Positions 18,595 to 27,798 of a stretch of 64,000 nt of DNA are shown here, one piece after another. Position numbers and translations under genes: made by a program. The DNA is from Variovorax sp. MHTC-1 (GTDB taxonomy: Bacteria > Pseudomonadota > Gammaproteobacteria > Burkholderiales > Burkholderiaceae_C): NCBI RefSeq assembly GCF_003984645.1, contig NZ_RWKI01000001.1, positions 62,001 to 126,000 of the forward strand, read 5' to 3'. Below the pieces are notes generated by a model, which worked only from the letters and a program-made list of their open reading frames with translations, was not told the DNA's origin and made no database searches. The stretch's first letter is position 1; the number at the start of each line of letters is the position of its first letter.

Positions 18595-19020
18595 TCAGCG
18601 CTCGGACTGGGCCTCGGTCTTCAGAAACTGGGCGAACCCGGGATCCGTGTAAGCGGCGGGTGGCAGATCGTCGGTCAGCAAGGCCGAATCGAGCTCTGCC
18701 AACTCATTGGCGCGGTTGTCGTCCTGCATCGCGCTGATGACCAGGAGACCTGCCACGAGTGCGATCAGGGGGACGACCGAGCCGATGCGCGTCCACCAGC
18801 CGCTCCCGAGCGTCGCCGTACTGCCTTTAGCCACGACCGCCGATGCCGTGCGAAGCTGCCGCACCACTTTGCGGCGCCCCACGGCCTGCATGCGGGCGGC
18901 GCGCAGACGTTCGCCGATTTCGTGCGGCAGTTCGAGATTGCCGGCCGAAAGCCGAGCGGCCACCCGGCGACCGAATTCCTCCTCGGTCGCGGCAGGGGTG
19001 TGCGAAAACGTTGTACTCAT
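18595..19020 (-). CDS. DUF3619 single-pass membrane protein, candidate anti-sigma factor
   Basis: 141 aa. Residues 1-76 are hydrophilic and helical (ATEEEFGRRVAARLSAGNLE, LRAARMQAVGRRKVVRQL). One transmembrane segment follows (WWTRIGSVVPLIALVAGLLV), then a 45-residue acidic tail. The start overlaps the sigma factor stop by 4 bp (ATGA). A cytosolic N-terminus, single membrane span and direct coupling to an ECF sigma gene are the layout expected of a membrane anti-sigma factor. That role is inference; no classical zinc anti-sigma motif is present. Confidence 0.8.
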   Translation of the reverse strand: MSTTFSHTPAATEEEFGRRVAARLSAGNLELPHEIGERLRAARMQAVGRRKVVRQLRTASAVVAKGSTATLGSGWWTRIGSVVPLIALVAGLLVISAMQDDNRANELAELDSALLTDDLPPAAYTDPGFAQFLKTEAQSER

Positions 19021-19583
19021 AGCGAAATTCCCTTGGCCTTGAGCGCCTTGCTCAAGGCGTGCACAGCACGCGAACAGTGGGTCTTGACGCTGCCTTCGGA
19101 ACAGCCCATTGCGGCGGCCGTTTCGGCGACGTCCATTTCTTCCCAGTAACGCATCAAGAAGGCCTCGCGTTGACGACCCGGCAAAGCGGCGATTTGTTCC
19201 TCGATCGCATGAAAAATCTGTGCCCGCCGCGTGGTGTCCTCCGCGCTCTCGCTTTCTCGGGAGTCGGTCGGCAGCACGAAGTGTTCGAGCAGGTCGAAGT
19301 CGCCGTTGTCGTCCACGGCCTCGAAATCGCTCAGATTGGAGAACAGCGCCCGGCGGGTCTTCTGGCGGCGGAACCAGTCCAGGGTGCAGTTCGACAGGAT
19401 GCGCTGGAACAAGAGCGGCAGTTCGTTGGCCGGCTTGTCGCCATAGTGCTCGGCCAGCTTCATCATGCTGTCCTGCACGATGTCGAGTGCAGCTTCCTCA
19501 TCCCGCACGTGGTAGACCGAGCGCTTGAAAGCGCGGCGTTCGACGCCTTTCAGGAAATCGGAGAGTTCTTGTTCAGTGGCCAA
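19017..19583 (-). CDS. ECF-type RNA polymerase sigma factor
   Basis: 188 aa. Region 2 is recognisable (RSVYHVRDEEAALDIVQDSM, LLFQRILSNCTLDWFRRQKT), with the D-W-F-R-R box that contacts the -10 element and core. Region 4 carries LPGRQREAFLMRYWEEMDVA and AAMGCSEGSVKTHCSRAVHAL, a helix-turn-helix for the -35 element. An acidic linker (FEAVDDNGDFDLLEHFVLP) joins the two. It heads a minus-strand series with DUF3619, DUF3106, an RDD protein and dgkA, all membrane or envelope related, consistent with an envelope response. The target promoter is not identified. Confidence 0.9.
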   Translation of the reverse strand: MATEQELSDFLKGVERRAFKRSVYHVRDEEAALDIVQDSMMKLAEHYGDKPANELPLLFQRILSNCTLDWFRRQKTRRALFSNLSDFEAVDDNGDFDLLEHFVLPTDSRESESAEDTTRRAQIFHAIEEQIAALPGRQREAFLMRYWEEMDVAETAAAMGCSEGSVKTHCSRAVHALSKALKAKGISL

Positions 19584-19699
19584 GCGAATCCGGCGCAGGG
19601 AAGGCGCCGCGTGGGGACGCGTCTCGGGGACGCGTGAGGTTTTTGTCGCCGCGGATTATGCCTGCGCCCCTGTGGCAGCCGTGCGTCGCGCGGGAACCG

Positions 19700-19868
19700 A
19701 CGGGGCGGTGTCATAATCCGCGCTGCAAGTCAAAAGGCAAACGGGTCAAGGTCCGGCGGTACGACAAGTCCGCCCATGGCTTTGGTCTCAAGTTTCGACG
19801 CGGCTTCACAAGAGCTTGCGAAGGAGCACCCAAGGTTTTTCGTTCCCGAAAAAACGCAAAGGTTCATC
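19700..19868 (+). promoter_or_regulatory. ilv promoter and leader region
   Basis: A -10-like CATAAT occurs at about 19714, followed by a leader of roughly 140 nt before ilvB. Just upstream of the AAAGG ribosome site lies an AT-rich inverted repeat, GTTTTTCG-ttcc-CGAAAAAAC (about 19838-19857), which is out of character for the local base composition. I looked for a branched-chain leader peptide and found none that terminates before ilvB. The stem could influence ribosome access. The promoter assignment is by eye only. Confidence 0.4.
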
Positions 19869-21644
19869 ATGGAAATCTCGAAGGCGGAACTCGCTTCCGC
19901 AGCAGCCGTCATCGGCGGTCAAACGCAGGAACTCATGGGCGCCGAAGTGCTGGTCAAGGCACTGCAGGCCGAAGGCGTGAAGTACGTCTGGGGCTATCCC
20001 GGCGGCGCGGTTCTCTACATCTACGACGCGTTCTACAAGCAGGACACCATCCAGCACGTGCTGGTGCGTCACGAACAGGCCGCGGTGCACGCCGCGGACG
20101 GCTATGCGCGCGCGACCGGCGACGTCGGCGTGGCGCTCGTGACTTCGGGTCCGGGCCTGACCAATGCGGTCACCGGTATTGCGACCGCTTACATGGACAG
20201 CATCCCGATGGTGATCATCTCGGGCCAGGTGCCGACGGCGGCGATCGGGCTCGACGCATTCCAGGAGTGCGACACCGTTGGCATCACGCGGCCGATCGTC
20301 AAGCACAACTTCCTCGTCAAGGATCCAAAGGATCTGGCCATGACGATGAAAAAGGCATTCCACATCGCGCGCAGCGGCCGGCCGGGCCCTGTGGTGGTGG
20401 ATGTACCGAAGGACGTGTCCTTCAAGAAGGTCAGCTACAACGGCTACCCCGACAAGGTCGAGATGCGCTCCTACAACCCCGTGCGCAAAGGCCACGGCGG
20501 CCAGATCCGCAAGGCGCTGCAGTTGCTGCTGAACGCCAAGCGACCCTATATCTACACCGGCGGCGGCGTGCTGCTCGGCAATGCCACGAACGAGCTGCGC
20601 ACGCTGGTCGACCTGCTCGGCTACCCCGTCACCAATACGCTGATGGGGCTGGGCGCCTACCCGGCCAGCGACCGCAAGTTCCTCGGCATGCTGGGCATGC
20701 ACGGAACCATCGAAGCCAACAACGCGATGCAGAGCTGCGATGTGCTGCTGGCTGTCGGCGCGCGCTTCGACGACCGCGTGATCGGCAATCCGAAGCACTT
20801 CGCGCAGAACGAACGCAAGATCATCCACATCGACATCGACCCCTCGAGCATCTCGAAGCGCGTCCGGGTCGACATTCCTATCGTCGGCGATGTGAAGGAC
20901 GTGTTGACCGAGCTGATCTCGATGATCAAGGAGGGCAGCACCCGGCCCGACGCGGCGGCGCTCTCCGGCTGGTGGGACACCATCGAAGGCTGGCGCAGCA
21001 AGGACTGCCTCAAGTACGACCGCGGCAACAAGGATGTGATCAAGCCGCAGTACGTGGTCGAGACCCTTTGGAACATGACCAAGGATGTCGACACGTACAT
21101 CACTTCCGACGTCGGCCAGCACCAAATGTGGGCGGCCCAGTACTACCGCTTCGACGAGCCGCGCCGGTGGATCAATTCCGGCGGCCTGGGCACCATGGGC
21201 GTTGGCATCCCCTATGCGATGGGCATCAAGCTCGCCAAGCCCGAGTCGGAGGTGTTCTGCATCACGGGCGAAGGGTCGGTGCAGATGTGCATCCAGGAGC
21301 TGTCGACCTGCTTGCAGTACAACACGCCGATCAAGATCTGTTCGCTCAACAACCGCTATCTCGGCATGGTGCGACAGTGGCAGGAGATCGAGTATTCGGG
21401 CCGCTACAGCCACAGCTACATGGACGCGCTGCCCAACTTCGTGAAGCTGGCCGAGGCCTATGGCCATGTCGGCATGCTGATCGAACGCCCGCAGGATGTG
21501 GAACCCGCGCTGCGCGAGGCGCGCAAGCTCAAGGACCGCACCGTGTTCATGGACTTCCGCACCGACCCCACCGAGAACGTGTTCCCGATGGTCAAGGCCG
21601 GCATGGGCATCACTGAAATGCTGCTGGGCTCCGAGGACCTTTAA
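19869..21644 (+). CDS. ilvB: acetolactate synthase large subunit (AHAS III type)
   Basis: 591 aa. ATG 19869 is chosen over the in-frame 19776 because AAAGG precedes it and MEISKAELASA is the expected N-terminus. The thiamine diphosphate enzyme motifs are intact: YPGGAVLYIYDAFYKQ, HEQAAVHAADGYARATGDVG with the cofactor-activating Glu, the FAD-domain region GARFDDRVIGNP, and the TPP/Mg2+ motif near GEGSVQMCIQELSTCLQYN followed by NNRYLGMVRQWQ. It condenses two pyruvates, or pyruvate and 2-oxobutyrate, in valine/leucine/isoleucine synthesis. ilvH follows 128 bp downstream. Confidence 0.96.
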   Translation: MEISKAELASAAAVIGGQTQELMGAEVLVKALQAEGVKYVWGYPGGAVLYIYDAFYKQDTIQHVLVRHEQAAVHAADGYARATGDVGVALVTSGPGLTNAVTGIATAYMDSIPMVIISGQVPTAAIGLDAFQECDTVGITRPIVKHNFLVKDPKDLAMTMKKAFHIARSGRPGPVVVDVPKDVSFKKVSYNGYPDKVEMRSYNPVRKGHGGQIRKALQLLLNAKRPYIYTGGGVLLGNATNELRTLVDLLGYPVTNTLMGLGAYPASDRKFLGMLGMHGTIEANNAMQSCDVLLAVGARFDDRVIGNPKHFAQNERKIIHIDIDPSSISKRVRVDIPIVGDVKDVLTELISMIKEGSTRPDAAALSGWWDTIEGWRSKDCLKYDRGNKDVIKPQYVVETLWNMTKDVDTYITSDVGQHQMWAAQYYRFDEPRRWINSGGLGTMGVGIPYAMGIKLAKPESEVFCITGEGSVQMCIQELSTCLQYNTPIKICSLNNRYLGMVRQWQEIEYSGRYSHSYMDALPNFVKLAEAYGHVGMLIERPQDVEPALREARKLKDRTVFMDFRTDPTENVFPMVKAGMGITEMLLGSEDL

Positions 21645-21772
21645 ACAGTCGAAAAGCCGGCCCGTGGTGCGGACGGCTTCTTGTTCAACCTTTTTCCGAC
21701 GAATCTATTGCTTGTCGAGCCCGCGCATTACCGTGCGCGGGGGAGGGCGGCGAAAAGAGGAGTCCTGCTGAC

Positions 21773-22264
21773 ATGAAACACATCATTGCCGTGCTGCTCG
21801 AGAACGAGCCCGGTGCACTCTCCCGCGTCGTGGGCCTGTTCTCGGCCCGCGGCTACAACATCGAGTCGCTGACCGTCGCGCCCACCGAGGACGCGAGCCT
21901 GTCGCGCATGACCATCGTCACGGCCGGTTCCGACGACGTGATCGAGCAGATCACCAAGCATCTGAATCGCCTGATCGAAGTCGTCAAGGTCGTCGACCTG
22001 ACCGAAGGCGCCTATACCGAGCGCGAGCTCATGATGGTGAAGGTGCGCGCGGTCGGCAAGGAGCGCGAAGAGATGATGCGCATGGCGGAGATCTTCCGCG
22101 GCCGCATCATCGACGTGACCGACAAGAGCTACACCATCGAGCTCACCGGCGACCACGGAAAGAACGACGCCTTTCTCGAGGCCATCGACCGTGGCGCGAT
22201 TCTCGAGACCGTCCGCACCGGCGCCAGCGGCATCGGCCGCGGCGAGCGCGTCCTGCGCGTCTGA
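21773..22264 (+). CDS. ilvH: acetolactate synthase small (regulatory) subunit
   Basis: 163 aa, standard length. The N-terminal ACT domain (MKHIIAVLLENEPGALSRVV, RGYNIESLTVAPTEDASLSR) binds valine for feedback inhibition and stimulates the catalytic subunit. The C-terminal domain begins near ERELMMVKVRAVGKER. The start is preceded by AGGAGTCCTGCTGAC, giving a good ribosome site. The gene belongs to the ilvB-ilvH-ilvC operon. Confidence 0.96.
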   Translation: MKHIIAVLLENEPGALSRVVGLFSARGYNIESLTVAPTEDASLSRMTIVTAGSDDVIEQITKHLNRLIEVVKVVDLTEGAYTERELMMVKVRAVGKEREEMMRMAEIFRGRIIDVTDKSYTIELTGDHGKNDAFLEAIDRGAILETVRTGASGIGRGERVLRV

Positions 22265-23329
<1,065 letters not shown>

Positions 23330-23346
23330 TTCGGCTTCGCCTCGAC

Positions 23347-23375
23347 AAGGGCCACCCGCGCGGTGGCCCTTTTTC
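23347..23375 (+). terminator. rho-independent terminator after ilvC
   Basis: Perfect 10-bp stem AAGGGCCACC / GGTGGCCCTT with a 5-nt loop (CGCGC), then TTTTC. It lies 18 bp after the ilvC stop and 43 bp before pssA, separating the two transcription units. Confidence 0.93.
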
Positions 23376-23417
23376 TTTGAAGCTGCGCAAGCGGCTGAAC
23401 TACACTGCGACCGATCC

Positions 23418-24242
23418 ATGCATGACGACACGCTCCCCGACGACGTTGCGCCGCGAAAGCGCCGCAAGGGCATCTACATCCTGCCGAACCTGTTCACGCT
23501 GGCGGCGCTTTTCGGCGGTTTCTACTCGGTCGTGATGGCCATGAACGCGCGCTTCGACCTCGCTGCGCTCGGCGTGTTCGCCGCCATGATCCTCGACAGC
23601 CTCGACGGCCGCGTCGCGCGCATGACCAACACCCAGAGCGCGTTCGGCGAGCAGATGGATTCGCTGTCCGACATGGTGTCCTTCGGCGCCGCGCCGGCAT
23701 TGATCGCCTACGAATGGTCGCTCAAGGGCCTCGGCCGCTGGGGTTGGATCGCGGCATTCGTCTACTGCGCCTGCGCGGCCTTGCGCCTTGCGCGCTTCAA
23801 CGTCAATACGGGCGTGGTCGACAAGCGCTGGTTCCAGGGCTTGCCTTCGCCGGCGGCGGCGGCGCTGGTGGCCGGTTTCATCTGGCTCATGACCGAATGG
23901 GGCAAGCGGGGCGGCGAGGTGCTGTATCTGTCCTGGCAGCAGATCACTTGGATCACCTTCGGCTTCACGCTCTATGCCGGCCTGTCGATGGTGACCAATG
24001 CGCCGTTCTACAGCTTCAAGGACATCCAGGTGAAGAAGAGCGTGCCCTTCGCCGTGATCGTGCTGATCGCGCTCGCCATCGCAGTCGTCAACATCCACCC
24101 GCCGACGGTGCTGTTCGGCATCTTCGTGGCCTACGGATTGAGCGGCTACGTGGTCTACGGCTGGCGCAAGGCTAAGGGCCAGCATGTGAGCGTCATCAGC
24201 ACCTCGACCGACGAGCCCGACGAGCGTGGCCTGCACAAGTGA
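23418..24242 (+). CDS. pssA: CDP-diacylglycerol-serine O-phosphatidyltransferase
   Basis: 274 aa from ATG 23418; the longer frame from 23310 would cross the ilvC terminator. The CDP-alcohol phosphotransferase signature D-G-x2-A-R-x8-G-x3-D-x3-D is visible as DSLDGRVARMTNTQSAFGEQ followed by MDSLSDMVSFG. Six to eight hydrophobic helices make it an integral inner-membrane enzyme (the PssA type of Bacillus and most Proteobacteria, not the E. coli soluble PLD-type). It forms phosphatidylserine for phosphatidylethanolamine. Its position between ilvC and leuA is conserved in this bacterial group. Confidence 0.93.
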   Translation: MHDDTLPDDVAPRKRRKGIYILPNLFTLAALFGGFYSVVMAMNARFDLAALGVFAAMILDSLDGRVARMTNTQSAFGEQMDSLSDMVSFGAAPALIAYEWSLKGLGRWGWIAAFVYCACAALRLARFNVNTGVVDKRWFQGLPSPAAAALVAGFIWLMTEWGKRGGEVLYLSWQQITWITFGFTLYAGLSMVTNAPFYSFKDIQVKKSVPFAVIVLIALAIAVVNIHPPTVLFGIFVAYGLSGYVVYGWRKAKGQHVSVISTSTDEPDERGLHK

Positions 24243-24270
24243 TTCGGCCTGTGCTACATTCGCCGCTCCC

Positions 24271-24324
24271 ATGAACAAGATTTCGCTGGCCCTACTACTG
24301 ATCCCCTACGGGCGGAGTCGGTAG
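24271..24324 (+). CDS. leucine-rich leader peptide of the leuA attenuator, 17 aa
   Basis: The short frame reads [17 protein letters not shown] and stops at TAG 24322. Four of 17 residues are Leu and two are Ile. The Leu run uses CTG-GCC-CTA-CTA-CTG, and CTA is a rare codon in this GC-rich sequence, which is what a ribosome-stalling control peptide would use. It starts 28 bp after the pssA stop and is followed after 21 nt by a terminator hairpin. By analogy with E. coli leuL it should sense charged tRNA-Leu. No good Shine-Dalgarno is visible just upstream, so the translation start is the weakest part of the case. Confidence 0.82.
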   Translation: MNKISLALLLIPYGRSR

Positions 24325-24343
24325 CGCACGCGCAAATCCTTCA

Positions 24344-24381
24344 CCACGGCCCGTTCGCACCAGCAACGGGCCGTTTGTTTT
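24344..24381 (+). terminator. attenuator terminator of the leuA operon
   Basis: A perfect 10-bp stem ACGGCCCGTT (24346-24355) pairs with AACGGGCCGT (24365-24374), followed by TTGTTTTG. A competing pairing exists: ACGGGC at 24308-24313, inside the leader peptide codons, can pair with GCCCGT at 24349-24354 and would break the terminator. That is the antiterminator expected when ribosomes stall on the preceding Leu codons. The hairpin lies 41 bp before leuA. Confidence 0.88.
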
Positions 24382-24422
24382 GGGGTTGCTGGTTGATCCT
24401 CCAACCAAGCGAGAAATACCAG

Positions 24423-26126
24423 ATGTTGAAGCAACCCGACCGCAAGTACCGCGCCTTTGCGCCTATCGGCCTCAAGGACCGTACCTGGCCCGATGCCGTG
24501 CTGACCCAGGCCCCGATCTGGCTGTCGACGGACCTGCGAGACGGCAACCAGGCGCTGGTGGAGCCGATGGACATCGCCCGCAAGATGCGCATGTTCGAGA
24601 TGCTGGTGGCGATCGGGTTCAAGGAGATCGAGGTCGGCTTTCCCTCGGCCTCGCAAATCGAGTTCGACTTCGTGCGCAAGCTGATCGAGGAAGACCGCAT
24701 TCCCGACGACGTGACGATCCAGGTGCTGACGCAAGCGCGCGACCACCTGATCGAGCGCACCTTCGAATCGCTGCAGGGCGCGCCGCGCGCCATCGTTCAC
24801 CTCTACAACGCCGTGGCGCCGGTCATGCGCCGCGTGGTGCTCGGCATGGACGAAGACCAGATCGTGGACCTGGCCACCACGCATGCCCGCATGTTCAACG
24901 CGCTTGCCGCCAAGCAGCCGGCGACCGAGTGGGTCTTCCAATACTCGCCGGAAATGTTCTCCGGCACCGACCTCGGCTTCTCCAAGCGAGTGGTGGATGC
25001 GGTCACCGAGATCTGGGCTCCGACGCCCGAGCGCAAGTGCATCATCAACCTGCCTTCGACGGTCGAGCATTCGACGCCCAACATCTTCGCGGACATGATC
25101 GAATGGATGCATCGCCACCTTGCGCGCCGCGATTCGATCGTGCTGTCGGTCCATCCGCACAACGATCGCGGCACGGGCACCGCGGCCGGCGAGTTCGCGC
25201 TGATGGCGGGGGCGGACCGCATCGAAGGCTGCCTGTTCGGCAACGGCGAGCGCACCGGCAATCTCGACCTGGTGAACGTCGCGCTCAACCTCTACACGCA
25301 AGGCGTATCGCCCGGACTCGACTTCTCGAACATCGACGAGATCCGTGCGGCCGTCGAGCACTGCAATCAGTTGCCGGTGCATCCTCGCCATCCGTACGTG
25401 GGCGATCTGGTCTACACCTCCTTCTCCGGCTCTCACCAGGACGCGATCAAGAAGGCCTTCGCCGCGCGCAAGGACGGCGACATCTGGGACATGCCCTACC
25501 TGCCGATCGACCCTAAGGACGTGGGGCGCAGCTACGAGGCCGTGATTCGCGTCAACAGCCAGTCGGGCAAGGGTGGAATCGCCTATCTGCTCGAAAGCGA
25601 ATACGGGCTGGAGCTGCCTCGCCGCCTGCAGATGGAGTTCAGCCAGTCCGTGCAGCGCGTGATGGACGTCGACGGCAAGGAACTCACGGCGGTCGACCTC
25701 TGGCAACTGTTCGAGCGCGAATACCGCATCCAGGACGAGACCGGCCCTCAGCACCGCGTGCTCGAGGAGCAGGGCGAGGGCGCCGATGCCTCCGTCGTGC
25801 TGCGCGCCGATCTGCCGTGGGACGGCGAAATTCGAAAGATCGAAGGCCGCGGCAACGGGCCGATCGATGCCTTCATCCAAGCTTTGGCCGGCGCCACCGG
25901 GCACTCGATCCGCGTGATCGACTATCACCAGCATGCGATCGGCGCCGGCGCCGATGCGCAGGCGGTGGCTTATCTGGAACTGCGGGTCGACGAAGCGCAG
26001 ACCCTGTTCGGCGTGGGCATGGACGCGAACATCATCTCGGCTTCGCTCAAGGCGATCGTTTCGGGCCTCGAGCGGGCCCGGGCACGGGGTGCACGCAGCG
26101 CACAATCCATGGTTGAAGCCGCCTGA
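24423..26126 (+). CDS. leuA: 2-isopropylmalate synthase, long (TIGR00970/yeast-actinobacterial) class
   Basis: 567 aa. The HMGL-type barrel shows [18 protein letters not shown] with the catalytic Arg-Asp pair, [39 protein letters not shown] with metal-binding His, and [20 protein letters not shown]. The C-terminal LeuA regulatory domain ([20 protein letters not shown]) is the leucine feedback domain. It condenses acetyl-CoA with 2-oxoisovalerate. This class has the N-terminus [11 protein letters not shown] and differs from the gene immediately downstream. Expression is predicted to be controlled by the attenuator upstream. Confidence 0.93.
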   Translation: MLKQPDRKYRAFAPIGLKDRTWPDAVLTQAPIWLSTDLRDGNQALVEPMDIARKMRMFEMLVAIGFKEIEVGFPSASQIEFDFVRKLIEEDRIPDDVTIQVLTQARDHLIERTFESLQGAPRAIVHLYNAVAPVMRRVVLGMDEDQIVDLATTHARMFNALAAKQPATEWVFQYSPEMFSGTDLGFSKRVVDAVTEIWAPTPERKCIINLPSTVEHSTPNIFADMIEWMHRHLARRDSIVLSVHPHNDRGTGTAAGEFALMAGADRIEGCLFGNGERTGNLDLVNVALNLYTQGVSPGLDFSNIDEIRAAVEHCNQLPVHPRHPYVGDLVYTSFSGSHQDAIKKAFAARKDGDIWDMPYLPIDPKDVGRSYEAVIRVNSQSGKGGIAYLLESEYGLELPRRLQMEFSQSVQRVMDVDGKELTAVDLWQLFEREYRIQDETGPQHRVLEEQGEGADASVVLRADLPWDGEIRKIEGRGNGPIDAFIQALAGATGHSIRVIDYHQHAIGAGADAQAVAYLELRVDEAQTLFGVGMDANIISASLKAIVSGLERARARGARSAQSMVEAA

Positions 26127-26143
26127 CAAGAAGGAGATCCACG

Positions 26144-27682
26144 ATGGCCGACAAACTCATCATTTTCGACACCACCTTGCGTGACGGCGAGCAGTCGCCG
26201 GGTGCCTCGATGACCAAGGACGAGAAACTGCGCATCGCGCGCCAGCTCGAGCGCCTGCGGGTCGACGTCATCGAGGCGGGCTTTCCGGCCAGTTCGAACG
26301 GCGATTTCGAAGCCGTCATGGCGATCGCCAACGCGATCAAGGAGTCGACGGTGTGTGGCCTGTCGCGGGCCAACGACCGCGATATCTCGCGCGCAGCCGA
26401 AGCCCTGAAAGGCGCGGCAAGCGGCCGCATCCACACCTTCATCGCGACCTCGCCGCTGCACATGGAGAAGAAGCTGCGCATGTCGCCGGACGAAGTGTTC
26501 GAGCAGGCCAAGCTTGCCGTGCGTTTCGCGCGCAACCTGGTGGGCGACGTCGAATTCAGCCCGGAGGACGGCTATCGCAGCGACGTCGACTTCCTGTGCC
26601 GTGTGCTGGAAGCCGTCATTCATGAGGGCGCTACCACCATCAACGTGCCTGACACCGTCGGCTACGCCGTTCCGGAGCTCTACGGCAACTTCATCAAGAC
26701 GCTGCGCGAGCGCATCCCGAACAGCGACAAGGCCGTGTGGTCTGTGCACTGCCACAACGACCTGGGCATGGCCGTCGCTAACTCGCTGGCCGGCGTGAAG
26801 ATCGGCGGCGCGCGGCAGGTCGAATGCACGATCAACGGCCTCGGCGAGCGCGCCGGCAACTGCTCGCTCGAAGAAATCGTGATGGCCGTGAAGACACGGA
26901 AGGACTACTTCGGCCTGGAGCTCGGCATCGACACCCGGCACATCGTTGCCGCCAGCCGCATGGTCAGCCAGACGACCGGTTTCGTGGTGCAGCCCAACAA
27001 GGCGGTCGTGGGAGCGAACGCTTTCGCGCACGCTTCGGGTATCCACCAGGATGGCGTGCTCAAGGCGCGCGACACCTACGAGATCATGCGCGCCGAAGAT
27101 GTGGGCTGGACCGCCAACAAGATCGTGCTCGGCAAGCTGAGCGGCCGCAACGCCTTCAAGCAGCGCCTACAGGAACTCGGCGTGACGATGGAGAGCGAGG
27201 CCGACATCAACGCCGCGTTTGCACACTTCAAAGAACTTGCTGATCGAAAAAGTGAAATATTTGACGAAGACATCCTTGCACTTGTAAGCGCTGAGGATCA
27301 TTCCCATGTTGCCGAGCAGTTCACCTTTGTATCCTTGTCACAGCACAGCGAAACCGGCGAGCGGCCCCAGGCGCGAATCGTTTTCACCGTGCATGGCAAG
27401 GAAGTCACGAGCGAGTCGGATGGCAATGGCCCGGTTGATGCTTCGCTGAAGGCCATCGAGGTCCATGTGAAGAGCGGGGCTGAGATGGTGCTGTATTCGG
27501 TCAATGCCATCAGCGGATCGACGGAGAGCCAGGGCGAAGTCACGGTGCGTTTGCAGAATGCGGGCCGTGTGGTCAACGGAGTGGGAGCCGATCCGGACAT
27601 CGTGGTGGCCTCGGCCAAGGCTTATTTGAGTGCGCTCAACAAGTTACAGAGCCAAGCTGAGAGAGTGGCGGCACAAGGTTAG
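26144..27682 (+). CDS. leuA: 2-isopropylmalate synthase, standard bacterial class (TIGR00973)
   Basis: 512 aa. ATG 26144 follows AAGGAG and lies 17 bp after the first leuA. Motifs include [74 protein letters not shown] and the C-terminal regulatory domain [20 protein letters not shown]. It catalyses the same reaction as its neighbour but belongs to the class usual in Proteobacteria. A short segment around 27235-27300 (codons for [18 protein letters not shown]) is locally AT-richer. Having both classes in one operon is unusual; one may be leucine-resistant. Confidence 0.95.
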   Translation: MADKLIIFDTTLRDGEQSPGASMTKDEKLRIARQLERLRVDVIEAGFPASSNGDFEAVMAIANAIKESTVCGLSRANDRDISRAAEALKGAASGRIHTFIATSPLHMEKKLRMSPDEVFEQAKLAVRFARNLVGDVEFSPEDGYRSDVDFLCRVLEAVIHEGATTINVPDTVGYAVPELYGNFIKTLRERIPNSDKAVWSVHCHNDLGMAVANSLAGVKIGGARQVECTINGLGERAGNCSLEEIVMAVKTRKDYFGLELGIDTRHIVAASRMVSQTTGFVVQPNKAVVGANAFAHASGIHQDGVLKARDTYEIMRAEDVGWTANKIVLGKLSGRNAFKQRLQELGVTMESEADINAAFAHFKELADRKSEIFDEDILALVSAEDHSHVAEQFTFVSLSQHSETGERPQARIVFTVHGKEVTSESDGNGPVDASLKAIEVHVKSGAEMVLYSVNAISGSTESQGEVTVRLQNAGRVVNGVGADPDIVVASAKAYLSALNKLQSQAERVAAQG

Positions 27683-27798
27683 TTCTTGCGACAGATCCTT
27701 TGGTTCTAATGAAGAAAGGGATGCAAGTAACTGATATTGCGTGCCTTTTTTGATTTGGATACACTGCGGTTCCTATTCGTCCCGCTGGAGAGTTTTTG

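Noticed and set aside
19776..19868. Longer ilvB start at ATG 19776
   Set aside because: It lacks a ribosome site and adds 31 residues not typical of the family, while ATG 19869 has AAAGG and the expected N-terminus.
24271..24324. Leader frame treated as chance
   Set aside because: Chance was rejected, not the feature: rare CTA codons, Leu clustering and the immediately following terminator together are hard to explain otherwise.
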